Position numbers and translations under genes: made by a program. From positions 3,883,168 to 3,947,167 of the forward strand of contig NZ_JAPNKE010000002.1 of the NCBI RefSeq assembly GCF_026626665.1: a stretch of DNA of 64,000 nt. The letters are read 5' to 3'. Numbering within the stretch: the stretch's first letter is position 1; each line of letters begins with the position of its first letter. The notes under the pieces are model-generated. The model had not been told where the DNA came from. It did no database searches and saw nothing but the letters and a program-made list of their open reading frames with translations. The stretch is from Nannocystis pusilla (GTDB lineage: Bacteria > Myxococcota_A > Polyangia > Nannocystales > Nannocystaceae). Of the stretch, positions 1 to 9,757 are shown in pieces.

Positions 1-1104
1 CGGCGTCGCCGAGGCCGAACGCCTGCGCCAGCGAGTGACTGGCGGCCGCCTGCGGCAGCAGGGCCAGAGTACCGGCTGTCCGATGAGACAGCTCGGCCGC
101 GAGCGCGACCCCGACCCCGCCGAGCACCCCGAGGATCGCCGCGAGCCCGCCGCCGACCAGCCCCGGCGAGCGGACCTTGCCGAGCGCCAGGCCGGCCAGC
201 TGCCCGAGCATGACCAGGAACGCCCCGCCGGCCAGCACCACCGCGACCAGGGCCAGCGCGGCCCCGAGGTGACCGACCACCGCCGCCGCCGCCAGCAGGA
301 TGAGCAGCTGCGGCGCCGCCAGCACGCCGATGACCGCCAGCGGCCCGGCGGTCAGCCCGAGCGCGAGCTCCTGGGCCCGCAGCGCGCTGCCGGCCAGCGG
401 TTGCAGCGTGTTCTCGTGGGTCTCCTGGGCCATCTGCGTGCCCGCCAGCACCGGCGCGGCCAGCAGCAGCAGCAGCAGCAGCGCCCGCCGGCCAGCACCC
501 CCGTCATCCGCAGCGCGTCGACCGGCGACAGCGGCGAGGCGTACGCCTCGACCTGCGGCGACATCGTGCGCTCGACCACCGCCCGCAGCGCCGCGACCTC
601 GCCGGGGTCGTACCAGTTGTAGTCGGGCACGCCGTAGATGCTGTCCGCATCGACATGTCCCTTCGTCCATGCCTCAAAGGCCAGGATCGCGTCGCGCTGG
701 AGCGCGCGGTGGGGCCGCGGCGCCTCGCCGTAGGCGGCCCGGCGCAGCCGCGACTCCGCGGCCTCGAGCGCGCCTGTGACCCGGTAGCCGGCGTCGTCGT
801 ACGCCATCGGTTGCCCGGCGAACCGGCGCCCCACCTCGGCCCGCAGCGCCGCCGCCTCCTCGGCCGAGTCGGCGATCAGGGCGAAGCGGCGCTCCTCCTG
901 CACGTGGCGGCTCTGTTCGAGGTCGAAGCCGACCCGCAGATCGCGCTCGAACGCACCTGTCCCGAGAGCCAGCCAGGTGCCGAGCACCGCCGAGAGCGCG
1001 GCGAGCAGCACGGACAGCCCGAGCAGGCGGCGGCCACGAGGGCCGCGGAGGGCCCGGGCGACGAACGGCCGGGCGGCGGAGCGGATCGAGAGGACGCGAG
1101 ACAT
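1..1104 (-). CDS. ABC transporter permease, partial at the window edge, one frameshift
   Basis: Membrane protein that should pair with the ATPase gene just upstream; its stop lies beyond base 1. It starts at ATG 1104, with a first membrane helix around residues 27-50 (LLGLSVLLAALSAVLGTWLA). A large extracytoplasmic domain follows, rich in charged residues and including YGVPDYNWYDP. Near base 490 the open frame collapses into Cys/Arg-rich nonsense, while the neighbouring minus frame continues with LLLLLLLAAPVLAG and then GPLAVIGVLAAPQLLILLAAA, clearly more membrane helices. One base therefore appears to be missing next to a CTG run coding for Leu. The architecture (helix, soluble loop, several helices) fits ABC-2 type permeases; the transported substrate is unknown. 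Only 13 bp separate it from the ATPase, so they should be one operon. Confidence 0.7.
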
Positions 1105-1117
1105 GGCGGGCTCCTGG

Positions 1118-2083
1118 CTAGTTGACGCGATCTTCGGACAGGCGGTTGTAAACGTCTTCGAGGCGGCTGCGGACGCGGCTGCAGGTGACCACGCGGACCC
1201 CGGCGGCCACCAGCGCGGCGAGGGCGTCGGCCATGCGGTCCTCGCCGCCGGGGATCTGGACGGTGATGGTCTCGCAGCCGTCTTCGAACCCGCTGGCCTC
1301 GACCAGCGCCCGGTGCTGCACCAGCACCTCGCGCGCGCGCTCGCTGCCGGCCCCGCCCTCGCTCGTCGGCGGCAGCAGCCGCAGCTCGTAGACGAACCGG
1401 CGGACCTCGTAGCGCTCGATGATGTCGGCGACGTCGCCCGCGACCACCAGCTTGCCCTGCTGCAGGATCGCCAGCTGATCGCACAGGTCGTCGAGCTCGC
1501 GGAGGATGTGCGACGAGATCAGCACCGTCGTCCCGCGCTCGCGCGTGCGCTGCAGGATCGCCCGCAGGTCGCTGCGTCCGCGCGGATCGAGCCCGTCGGC
1601 CGGCTCGTCGAGGATCAGCAGCTTGGGCCGGTGCAGCAGGCAGCGGGCGATGAGCAGCCGCTGACGCATGCCCTTCGACAGCGAGCCCGCCGGCGCGTCG
1701 CGCTTGTCGACCAGGTCGAAGGTCACCAGCATGTCCTCGACCGCCGCGCCCAGCTCCTTGTCGGGGATCCGGAAGCACTCGCCGAAGAAGCGCAGGTACT
1801 CGCTCGGGCTCATGTGCTTGTAGAGCGGGTTGCCGTCGCCGAGGAAACCGATCGAGCGCCGCAGCTCGGCGTCGTCGATCTCCGGCTCCCGGCCGTCGAA
1901 GCGGATCTCGCCCTCGGTCGGCCGCATCACCGTGGCCAGCATCCGCAGCGTCGTCGACTTGCCGGCGCCGTTCGGGCCGATGAGCCCGCAGATCGAGCCG
2001 CTGGGGACCGTCAGGTCGAGCCCGCGGATGGCCCAGCGGTCGCCGTCGTAGGTCTTGCCGAGGTTCCGCAGGTCGATCCGCAT
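1118..2083 (-). CDS. ABC transporter ATP-binding protein
   Basis: ATPase subunit of an ABC exporter or ABC-2 system, 321 residues. The Walker A motif GPNGAGKST lies near residue 37, the signature SLSKGMRQR near 134, and Walker B LLILDEPADGLDP directly after it, followed by the switch His in LISSH. The signature is SLSKG rather than LSGGQ, a variant common in ABC-2 type ATPases such as those of multidrug and Nod-factor type exporters. The C-terminal 90 residues are a variable accessory domain. Start ATG at 2083. The downstream gene encodes the membrane partner. Confidence 0.9.
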   Translation of the reverse strand: MRIDLRNLGKTYDGDRWAIRGLDLTVPSGSICGLIGPNGAGKSTTLRMLATVMRPTEGEIRFDGREPEIDDAELRRSIGFLGDGNPLYKHMSPSEYLRFFGECFRIPDKELGAAVEDMLVTFDLVDKRDAPAGSLSKGMRQRLLIARCLLHRPKLLILDEPADGLDPRGRSDLRAILQRTRERGTTVLISSHILRELDDLCDQLAILQQGKLVVAGDVADIIERYEVRRFVYELRLLPPTSEGGAGSERAREVLVQHRALVEASGFEDGCETITVQIPGGEDRMADALAALVAAGVRVVTCSRVRSRLEDVYNRLSEDRVN

Positions 2084-2378
2084 GCCGTCCGCGCGACGAA
2101 CGCCGCCACGCCCGCGGATATTTCACCGCATCCGCTCCCGGGCGTCGAGCGCCCGCGACCGCAGCAACCTGTCCTTCGGGCCATGTTACCTCCAGGCCGC
2201 GGCCGAGCGGCTGGCGCCTCCCCCCGCGCCGCCCTCGGGCCCCCGGCGCGTCCCGAGGCGCGAGCCGGCGTCAGGCCGGATCGGCGGCCGCGTCCCCGCC
2301 CGTGCCCGGCCCAGCCCGCCAGACCGCCCGCTGCGCGGACTTGCGTCACACGCTGCTGCGGTCCGCGGACGGCCTGGT

Positions 2379-2849
2379 ATGCTGCGCCGCATGCGACGTC
2401 CGCTCATCGCCGCGCTCCTCTTCGCCGCCTGCGGTCCCACGGCCCCCGCGCCCACCGAGGTCGCCAAGAGCGCTCCTGCCGAGGCCGCCAAGGCCGCCCC
2501 GCCGAGCCCGCCGCCCGCGCCCGCGCCCGCCGCCACCCCCGCGCAGGGCGAGAAGCTGGAGATACCGAAGGAGCCGCCGCTCACGCCCGAAGAGATCGCG
2601 CTGATCGAGGCCGACCCGAAGACCCTCGAGCCCGAGCAGCGCCGCGCGCGGGCCCACGCGCTCCGCCGCAAGATCTTGCAGAACCCCGACAGCCCGCAGG
2701 CGCAGCAGCTCGAGAAGCTCCGCCGCGACGTCGAGGCCGGCGTGGTCAAGCCGGAGCTCCCGCCCAAGTCCGCCGACTCCGGCAAGGGCCTCACGCTCCA
2801 CGCCCCCGGCCCCAGCAACCCCGCGCCCGCGCCCGCACCCGCGCCGTGA
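2379..2849 (+). CDS. Small Pro/Ala-rich lipoprotein
   Basis: Predicted lipoprotein of about 156 residues. After RRPLIAALLFAAC the Cys forms a lipobox, followed by a Pro/Ala-rich linker and a charged helical segment (EEIALIEADPKTLEPEQRRA) that looks like a coiled coil. It ends in another Pro-Ala repeat tail. ATG codons at 2379 and 2391 are both possible starts; the second gives a tighter signal peptide. No domain recognised. It is transcribed away from the ABC operon, and a palindrome copy (2168-2185) lies in the divergent intergenic region. Confidence 0.6.
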   Translation: MLRRMRRPLIAALLFAACGPTAPAPTEVAKSAPAEAAKAAPPSPPPAPAPAATPAQGEKLEIPKEPPLTPEEIALIEADPKTLEPEQRRARAHALRRKILQNPDSPQAQQLEKLRRDVEAGVVKPELPPKSADSGKGLTLHAPGPSNPAPAPAPAP

Positions 2850-2904
2850 GCCGTCTCGGCGCCGACCCGCGGCCTCCGCCTTCGCTCGCGGGACGGCGCC
2901 CGCG

Positions 2905-3245
2905 CCTGTCCTTTCGGCCATATGCGTACGCCGCGAGCCGCGCCCCGAGCCGGCGCCCGAGCTCGCCGAGCCCGACTGTCCCTTCGACCAGGTGCCACTC
3001 TTCCCGGCTCGCGGCTGTCCCTTCGACCAGGCCCCCGCTCTGTCAGGGTGCGGCTGGTTCTTCGTTCGGGCGCCGCGACGGCTCGCGGCTGTCCCTTCGA
3101 CCAGGCCCCCGCTCCGCCCGACCTCGGCGGTCCCTTCGACCTCCACGACGGCGCGCGACTGTCCCTTCGACCAGCGCCGCCATAACGCGCGACTGTCTCC
3201 TCGACCCGCCGCTGCTCCGGCGCCCACCTGTCCCTTCGACCAGCC
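2905..3245 (+). repeat. Array of about eight CTGTCCCTTCGACCAG units
   Basis: No gene is seen between the lipoprotein stop and the crotonase start. Copies of a 16-base unit (CTGTCCCTTCGACCAG) begin near 2976, 3015, 3089, 3129, 3159, 3193 and 3228. A decayed copy lies near 3053 and a variant (CTGTCCTTTCGGCCAT) at 2906. Spacing is 31-39 bp and the spacers differ, so this is not a simple tandem duplication. The unit is an imperfect palindrome related to the TGTCC-N4-GGACA element seen elsewhere in the window. Confidence 0.85.
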
Positions 3246-3338
3246 GACTCCACACATGACCGATCGCTCGCCTCGCTCCGCTCGCCTCCTCGCCTCCGAC
3301 CCGCGCCTTCAGGCCGCTCGTCCCGTCGGAGGCCGCCG

Positions 3339-4124
3339 ATGAGCGACGAAGCCCGCGTGATCGAGACCGTCCTGGCGCCGGGCCTGCTGCGCTGGACCAT
3401 CAGCCACCCGCGCAAGCGCAACGCCCTCACCCCCGCCATGCTGGCGACCCTCGAGGCCGGCGCGCGGGCGCTCCGCGGCGAGGTCGTGCTGCTCGACGCG
3501 GCCCCCGGCCCCTGCTTCTGCGCCGGCTTCGACCTCGACGCCTTGCCCGAAGGACAGGTCGACGCCCCGGCCGCCAGCGCCCCCGACGCGCCGCTGATCG
3601 CCGCCTCCGCCGCGCTGCAGACCTGCGACGGCCTCCTCGTCGCCGTCGTCCGCGACGAGGTGTTCGGCGCCGGCGTCGAGCTGATCGCGGCCTGCGACCT
3701 GCGCCTCGCCGCCCACGACGCGCGCTTCACCGTCCCGGCCGCGCGCCTCGGCGTCGTCTATCACGCGGCCGGCGTGGCCCTGCTGCGCCGCGTGTTCGGC
3801 CCGGCGCTGGCGCCCCGCCTCTTGCTCGCGGCCGAGACGATCGGCGCCGACGAGGCCCACCGCGCCGGCGCTCTGGTCAGCCTGCACGCGCCCGACGACC
3901 TGAACCGAGCCAGCGAGGCGTTCGCCACGCGGCTGCGACAGGGCGCCCCGCAGAGCCTCCGGGCCCACCGCGACCTGCTGCGCGCGGTGGGCCGCGGCGG
4001 TCCGTCCGGTGAAGAGCTCGCCGCGCACGAGCAAGCCCGCCGCGTCGCCTACGCCAGCGAGGACTTCCGCGAGGGCCGGGCGGCCGCGCGCGAGCGCCGT
4101 TCTCCGCGCTTTCGCGGCGGCTGA
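3339..4124 (+). CDS. Crotonase-like (enoyl-CoA hydratase/isomerase family) protein
   Basis: 261 residues, normal length for the crotonase superfamily, which acts on acyl-CoA thioesters in the cytosol. The oxyanion-hole segment CFCAGFDLDAL is present. The helix GAGVELIAACDLRLA keeps the Glu that matches the first catalytic Glu of hydratases. The second catalytic Glu, normally in a PE..LG motif, is Ala here (FTVPAARLGV). Hydratase activity is therefore doubtful, and an isomerase, hydrolase or other crotonase reaction is more likely. A palindrome copy (3544-3560) falls in the loop after FDLDALPEGQ. Start ATG 3339 follows the repeat array. It is followed 39 bp later by the YqeY gene in the same direction. 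Confidence 0.85.
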   Translation: MSDEARVIETVLAPGLLRWTISHPRKRNALTPAMLATLEAGARALRGEVVLLDAAPGPCFCAGFDLDALPEGQVDAPAASAPDAPLIAASAALQTCDGLLVAVVRDEVFGAGVELIAACDLRLAAHDARFTVPAARLGVVYHAAGVALLRRVFGPALAPRLLLAAETIGADEAHRAGALVSLHAPDDLNRASEAFATRLRQGAPQSLRAHRDLLRAVGRGGPSGEELAAHEQARRVAYASEDFREGRAAARERRSPRFRGG

Positions 4125-4163
4125 CGCGCCCCGGGACAATTGTTTGTTATCTTCCGCGGCCTC

Positions 4164-4622
4164 ATGTCCGTCAAAGACCAGATCGAAGCCAAGCTGCGCG
4201 AGGCCCGCCTCGCCCGCGACGAGGCGACCAAGAACGTCATCGGCATGCTCAAGAGCAAGGTCTTGCTCGAGCTCAAGTCGGGCTCCGGCGCCGAGGACAA
4301 CGACGCGCTGTGGCTCGACACCATCAAGTCGTACGTCAAGCAGCTCAAGAAGACGATCGGCGAGTACGAGAAGCTGGGCGACCGCGGCCAGCAGCTGCTG
4401 TCCGAGTCCCAGTTCGAGCTCCGCTTCTGCGAGCAGTTCATGCCGACCCGCCTCGACGAGGCCGCCACCGAGGCGCTCGTCCGCGAGGCCGCGGCCGCCA
4501 ACAACATCACCGACCCCAAGCAGGTCGGCAAGCTCGTCGGCGCGGTGATGAAGACGCACAAGGACCAGGTCGACTCCGACCTGCTCAAGCAAGTCGCCAC
4601 CCGCGTGCTCGCGGGCGGGTAA
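4164..4622 (+). CDS. GatB/YqeY domain protein
   Basis: 152-residue YqeY-family protein, related to the tail domain of the GatB/E amidotransferase subunits that bind tRNA; the role of stand-alone YqeY is not settled. Typical elements are the N-terminal KDQIEAKLREARLARDE, a central helix LKKTIGEYEKLGD, and CEQFMPTRLDEAATEALV. The C-terminal helix DSDLLKQVATRVL matches the usual family ending. ATG 4164 is preferred over the in-frame ATG 4140 because family proteins begin at this motif. Confidence 0.85.
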   Translation: MSVKDQIEAKLREARLARDEATKNVIGMLKSKVLLELKSGSGAEDNDALWLDTIKSYVKQLKKTIGEYEKLGDRGQQLLSESQFELRFCEQFMPTRLDEAATEALVREAAAANNITDPKQVGKLVGAVMKTHKDQVDSDLLKQVATRVLAGG

Positions 4623-4695
4623 TGCAGGCCGAAGCGCGGGCTCCGTCGATCGAGCCCGCGCGCCGAAGCACGTGTACGGATGACCGGGCCTGACC

Positions 4696-4845
4696 CGGCA
4701 GCTCAAGACGCCGTCGGCATCGTCGCCTTGACCCGCGCGATCGCAGTCAGCAGCCGATCGAGCGTCCCCCCGGCAGCTCAAGGCGCCGTCGGCATCGTCG
4801 CCTTGACCCGCGCGATCGCAGTCAGCAGCTGATCGAGCGTCCCCA
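4696..4845. repeat. 75-bp tandem duplication of the tfuA 3' end
   Basis: Bases 4696-4770 and 4771-4845 are the same 75-base block with about three differences. The second copy contains the last 22 codons and the stop of the TfuA gene on the minus strand. The first copy lies beyond the stop and is an untranslated relic. The near-identity suggests a recent slippage or duplication event. Confidence 0.95.
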
Positions 4846-6079
4846 GCCCCAACGTGCGCAGCGCCGCCGGCAGGTCGGCCCCGAGCCACCGCACCTCGCG
4901 CTCGTACCACTGCAGCAGCGCCTCGCGCGACAGCCCCGCCTCCGACCACGCGACTTCCCCGGCCGCCGCCAGCTGCTCGCGCGCCCGTCCGAGCTCGCCG
5001 CGGCGCTGCAGCTCGAGCGTCACCAGGCTGCGCACCGCCAGCGCGTGCTCGCGCCCGAGCGCGTCGACGATCGCCTCCGCCCGCAGCAGCGCCTGCGAGC
5101 CCGCCAGATCGAGCCCCTGTTCTTTGAGCCATGTACTCATGGCCAGCTTGTCGCGCAGCCCGAGGGCGCGGCGGATCCGCTCGGCCGCCGCGCTCATCGC
5201 CGCCCCGTCGACCTCGAGCCCGCGCCGCTCGGCCTCGGCCAGCGCCAGCGCCAGCAGCAGCGCCCCGCGCCCGCGCTCCTCGCCGCCGGGCGACAGGAGC
5301 GCGTGCAAGGCCAGCGCCTCGTCGCGCGGCGCGGTCGCATCGGCGCGCGCGGTCGTGGCGATCATCGCCTCCCAGAAGCTCGTCGCCTCGAACTCGAAGT
5401 TCGCCGCGTGCGGCGGCATCGCCTCGCCGCCGGCGTCGGTCATCGCCCGCAGCAGCGCGATCGCGTCGTCGCGCTTGCGGTTCGGCCGCACCCGGCCGAC
5501 GAACGCCCGCAGCCCCGCGAGCTCGTCCTCGCCGACGCCGAGCCCCGGCGCGGCCCGGAACAGCGCCGGCCACGAGCGGTCGGCGTAGAAGGTCGCCTTG
5601 GCATGGGCGAGCAGGCGGCCGGCCGTCGCCGCCGAGATCGAGCCTGCCTTTTCGGCCATGTCGAGCCCGTGGCGCAGGTTGACCAGCGCCTCCGACAGCG
5701 GCCGATAGCCCGCCTCGGCCGTCGCGTGAGCCACGGTCACCTCGTCGTCGTCGGTCAGCTCGCCGCGGGCGAACGCCTCGAACACCGCGCCGACGCCCTC
5801 CATGCCGAACGGGTGCAGCTCGGCGGCCCGCAGCGCCCCCATGCTGGCCGCCCCGAACACCCGCACCCCGCGCGACAGGGCGAACAAGATCTCCTTGTGC
5901 CACACCGCGGGCACCGAGTTGAACAGCCCGTCGACCAGCCCGATCGCCCGCGCGCCCTGTCGCGTCACCGCGTCGTACACGTCGCCGAGCCGCGCCGGCG
6001 GCAGGATGTTCGCCGTCGTGTGCAGCGACGCCTCCCCGCTCGTCAGCGTCGGCCCGAGGAACACCACGAGGTCACTCAT
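4778..6079 (-). CDS. TfuA-like protein (partner of YcaO)
   Basis: 433 residues. The N-terminal 200 residues carry the TfuA family signature: VFLGPTLTSGEA, PPARLGDVYDAV, IGLVDGLFNSVPAVWHKEIL, GVRVFGAASMGALRAAEL, FGMEGVG and ELTDDDEV. In known systems TfuA assists YcaO enzymes in making thioamides (thioviridamide-type RiPPs, the thioglycine of methanogen McrA). The C-terminal 230 residues are Ala/Glu/Arg-rich helix with no domain I recognise, so the protein is longer than minimal TfuA. Start ATG 6079 begins the family motif; an in-frame ATG at 6136 exists but lies across a palindrome. The YcaO partner is 5 kb away, beyond the kinase and sigma genes on the same strand. Confidence 0.88.
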   Translation of the reverse strand: MSDLVVFLGPTLTSGEASLHTTANILPPARLGDVYDAVTRQGARAIGLVDGLFNSVPAVWHKEILFALSRGVRVFGAASMGALRAAELHPFGMEGVGAVFEAFARGELTDDDEVTVAHATAEAGYRPLSEALVNLRHGLDMAEKAGSISAATAGRLLAHAKATFYADRSWPALFRAAPGLGVGEDELAGLRAFVGRVRPNRKRDDAIALLRAMTDAGGEAMPPHAANFEFEATSFWEAMIATTARADATAPRDEALALHALLSPGGEERGRGALLLALALAEAERRGLEVDGAAMSAAAERIRRALGLRDKLAMSTWLKEQGLDLAGSQALLRAEAIVDALGREHALAVRSLVTLELQRRGELGRAREQLAAAGEVAWSEAGLSREALLQWYEREVRWLGADLPAALRTLGLGTLDQLLTAIARVKATMPTAP

Positions 6080-6105
6080 GCCGCACCTCGGCTCTTCTCG
6101 GATTG

Positions 6106-6123
6106 CATGTCCTTTTGGACATG
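6106..6123. repeat. Perfect palindrome CATGTCC-TTTT-GGACATG
   Basis: Seven-base arms around TTTT, 27 bp upstream of the tfuA start and 170 bp past the kinase stop. It could sit in the tfuA leader. One of the cleanest copies of the window-wide element. Confidence 0.9.
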
Positions 6124-6293
6124 TTCCTAGCAGCATGTCTCGAAGTACTCAAGACAGCCTGCCTCGCGGAGACGAGCCGCGCCCACAGACAGCTCCGGGG
6201 GAACCATGTCCTCGCCGTCACGCGCGCAAGCTACCGCAAAACCGCCGGGAACGGGACGCCCGGCGCCGCGGCGCGCGGACCGGCGGCCGGCCG

Positions 6294-9200
6294 TCACAGC
6301 GCCGCGAGCCCCGCGATCCGATCGCGCACCGCCTCCGGCGTCTCGGCGGCGAACGGCGCCGCTCGCAGCAGCGTCCCCGGCCCGAGCGCGTCGCAGGCCC
6401 ACACCGTGCCGTCGGCGGCGCGGCGGATCGGCGGGTTCGTCGACGAGCCGAGGTCCGGGTTCGGCGTCAGCGGCGACACCCCCCGCCGCGACGTCGATCA
6501 TGAAGGGGCCGCCCTGGAAGTCGACCCCGACCGCCTCGGTCTCGCTGCGCATCGTGAACGCCGCGAGCTCGGGCGTCGGCGTCTCGAGCGTCGCGCCCGG
6601 TATGACCAGCATCAATGACTCGTGGCGATGGGTCACCGCCAGCGTCGTGCCCGCCGGCGAGAACGCCACGCGGTTGCGCGGCCGCCCCGGGCTGTCCTTC
6701 AGGACACGTCGCTCGAGCTCGCGCGGCGCCCCGCTCACGTCCCAGCGCGTCAGCTCGAGCGAGCCCGCCAGCGGCTTCAGCACCGCCAACTGCGCGCTGT
6801 CGGCGCTCCACGCCAGCGCCCCCGCCGTCAGCTCGCCGGCTCCCAGGGGGCTCGTCTCCGTGACCACCGGCGTCACCGCGCCGCTGTCGACCGTCAGCAG
6901 CTCGACGCCCTTCTCGCTGCGCACCGCCAGCAGTCGCCCCGACGGGCTCGCCTGCAGGTCGACCACCTTGGCCGCGGCGGTGAAGCGCTGCGCCCGCTGA
7001 TCCGGCCCGGTCCACACCTCGACCTCGGCCTCGACCACCCGCGCCACCCCGCGCGGCAGCTCGAAGACCCAGCCCGTCAGCGGCTGCGCGCCGACGCGGG
7101 CGCCCTGCTGCTCGTCCCACCAGCAGTTCCAGCCCTCCTCGCCGATCACGGTGACCTGCCCCGCGTCGTCGACGAACGCGTTCAGACCGTACATCGCGCC
7201 CATGTCGGACCCTGCGGCGGGCGGGTTCGGGCAGCGGAACGTCGCCGTCGCGCCGGTCGCCAGCTCGACCCGCGTGAACTCCCCGCGGCTCCGGTCCCAC
7301 GGCGTCGCCGCGGCCCAGCGAGCCCCCGGCGCCAGCGCGCAGCCGGGCCCGCGCTTGTGCACCGTCACCGCCGCCGCCTGTGGCCGGTGGATCCGCACCT
7401 CGTTGCGATGCACCACCAGCAGCGCCCCCTCGCGCCCCCACTGCGGAAGCCTGTCCTTCGGGACAGTCACGAACGAGCGCAGCCCTCCTCTCCGCAGGTC
7501 GCCGACGGCCCAGTCCTCGCCGATCGCCACCGCAAAGTGATCGCCGGCGGGCTCGACGAGCACGCGCTGATCGACCCGCCCGCCGTGCGAGGGCACCTGC
7601 ATCCGCCACACCACCGCTCCGGTGGCCAGCGACTCGCGCCACAACGCCTGACGCCCGTACTCCGGCCGCATGAACAGCGCGTCGCCCTCTCCGACAGGCG
7701 TGCCCCAGCCGGCCTCGACCCGGCGCGACGTGCCCGTCTGGAGATCGACGACGTCGAGCCACCCGTCGTCGTCGTCGTTCGGCGAGGCGATGGCGAACCG
7801 CGCGTCGCCCGTCAGCGCGAACGGTCGCCCGACATACTTCAACCTCGCCTCGCTGCCGTCGCGCGGCCCGACCACCCGTGTCCCGTCGCCGTCGGCGAAG
7901 GCCACCCTCGACGCGTCGTCCGCGACCGCGGGCCACACACCGGGCGGCAGCGGGATCGACCGCGGCGGCGCTTCGGGGGCCGTCAGGTCCCACAGACGCA
8001 GCGAGACGGGGCCCTGCGGGCCGCTCGCGCGCGACCACGTCTGAACGGTCAGGGTCCGCCCGTCGGCCGCCAGCGCCCACATCCTGTGGCCGCTCTCGGC
8101 CTCTTCGCGGAGGTCGATCGTGCGCGGCTCGCCCGCGCCGAACACGGTCACCGACGTCTCGCCGACGACCGCCCACACCGGCGCGTCGCGGGCCACCAGC
8201 AGCTGCTTCGCCGCGCCCGGATCGAGCACCTGCTCGCCTGTCCCATCGGACAGCTTCCATCGCCACACCGCGCCGAGCTCGTCGCGGCCGACGACGCCGC
8301 CGTCGGCCAGCGGCAGCGCCTCGGCCAGCGCTCGCTGGGCCTGCAGCACCTGCGCCGGCAGCCCGCGCGCCGTCGCGGCCGCGGCGAAGAAGCGCGCCCC
8401 GTTCCACAGCCCCGGATCCTCGCCGGCCAGCTGCGTCAGCGCGCGAATCGCCCCCACCGGGTCGCGCGTCAACGCGGCCCGCGCCTCCGTCAGCAGCTTC
8501 GCGTCCCGGGTGCGCGTCAGCTCGGCCCGCGCCGCGGCCACCTCGTCTTGCGGCGCGGCCGGGGGCGGCGCGTCGCTCGACGCCATGTAACCGAGGCCGG
8601 CCAGAAGCCCGAACCCCGAGGCGATCGCGGCGAAGACTCGCCGCGCGCGGGTCTGCGTGTCCGTCGCCTGCAGCGCCTGCAGCAGCGCGTCCATCGACGG
8701 CCAGCGCGCCGCGGGGTCGGGCTGCAGGCCGCGCAGCACCACCCGATGCAGCCACGCCGGCACCTCCTGCCCCGACTTCGGCGACCGCACCCGGCCCCCG
8801 GCCACCGCCGTCGCCAGCGCTTGCACGTCGGCGCCGACGAACGGTCGCTGCCCGTACAGCGCCTCGTACAGCGCCGCGCAAAAGCTGTACTGATCCGTCT
8901 TCGCGTCGCCGCGCGCGCCCGCGAATTGTTCGGCCGCCATGTACGCCGGCGTCCCCAGCACCGCGCCGGTCTGCGTCAGCAGCACGTCGGTCGGCTCGCC
9001 CGCGGCCGGCAGCTCCGGCAGCGCCTCGCTGTCGCCGAAGTGGGCCAGGCCGAAGTCGACCACGCGCACGCGGCCGTCGTCGCCGACGATCACGTTGGCC
9101 GGCTTGAAGTCGCGATGCACCACCCCCTGGCGGTGGGCCGCAGCCAGCCCCTCGCCCGCCTGACGGAACACCGCCAGCACCTCGCGCCACGAGCGTGGCT

Positions 9201-9666
9201 GCGCCGCCAACCACGCGCGCAGCGTCGGTCCGGTGAGGAACTCCATCGCCACGAACACCTCGTCGTCGACCTCGCCGACCTGGTACACGTGGACCACGTT
9301 GGGATGCGACAGCCGGGCCAGCGCCCGCGCCTCGCGGAGCGTCCGGGCTCGCCCCTGCGGCCGCTGCAGCGCCGCCCCGCGGATGAGCTTCAGCGCCACC
9401 TTGCGCTCGAGCTTGTCGTCGTAGGCCGCGTACACGACCCCCATCCCGCCCTCGCCGAGCAGCTTCAGCACCTGGTACGGCCCGATCGTCGGCGCCTCGT
9501 TCGCGCCCTTGAACAGCGACGCGTGGACCATCGCCTTGGTGCGCCGCTGCGCCGCGTCGCCGAGCACCTCCGGGCGCAGCCGCGGCGTCGCCTGGGTGTC
9601 GGCGTCGGGCGACAGGTCGGCCTGGCTCGGGTCGGGGTGGGTCTCGTCGACGTCGACGAGCTTCAT
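6294..9666 (-). CDS. Ser/Thr protein kinase with C-terminal beta-propeller-like region
   Basis: About 1,124 residues. Kinase domain first: Gly loop LLGEGGMGVVY, Lys in VALKLI, catalytic loop HRDFKPANV, VDFGLAHF, and GTPAYMAAEQF. After about 300 residues comes one membrane helix (FAAIASGFGLLAGLGYMAS). About 700 residues of WD40/propeller-like sequence follow (repeated LRLWDL, LLAVRS, AWSADSAQLAVL). The kinase is thus cytosolic and the propeller probably outside the inner membrane. A C6 run at 6479-6484 breaks the frame; the true end reads SPLTPNPDLGSSTNPP to a stop at 6294. ATG 9666 has AGGAG six bases upstream; ATG 9696 is the alternative. Three palindrome copies lie inside the propeller part. 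It follows the sigma factor gene directly, a common myxobacterial pairing. Confidence 0.88.
6692..6707. repeat. Intragenic palindrome CTGTCCTTCAGGACAC
   Basis: Inside the kinase gene, read as VLKDSP between two propeller strands. Confidence 0.8.
7451..7466. repeat. Intragenic palindrome CTGTCCTTCGGGACAG
   Basis: Inside the kinase gene, read as TVPKDR in a loop between propeller segments. Confidence 0.85.
8238..8253. repeat. Intragenic palindrome CTGTCCCATCGGACAG
   Basis: Inside the kinase gene, read as LSDGTG in a strand-turn position of the propeller. Confidence 0.8.
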
Positions 9667-9672
9667 GACGGA

Positions 9673-9677
9673 CTCCT
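9673..9677 (-). promoter_or_regulatory. AGGAG ribosome binding site deciding the kinase start
   Basis: AGGAG on the minus strand lies six bases before ATG 9666, inside the longer reading frame that opens at ATG 9696. It favours the shorter protein beginning MKLVDVDE. Confidence 0.6.
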
Positions 9678-9757
9678 GGATCTGCGCGTGGGACATGCGG
9701 GCGCCTCGCTCCTGCCCGCAGTGGTTCCAACCGGTCCGATCCGGATCACTGAAATCG

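Noticed and set aside
2905..3245. CRISPR array
   Set aside because: Repeats are only about 16 bases, spacers 15-25 bases and uneven, and there are no cas genes.
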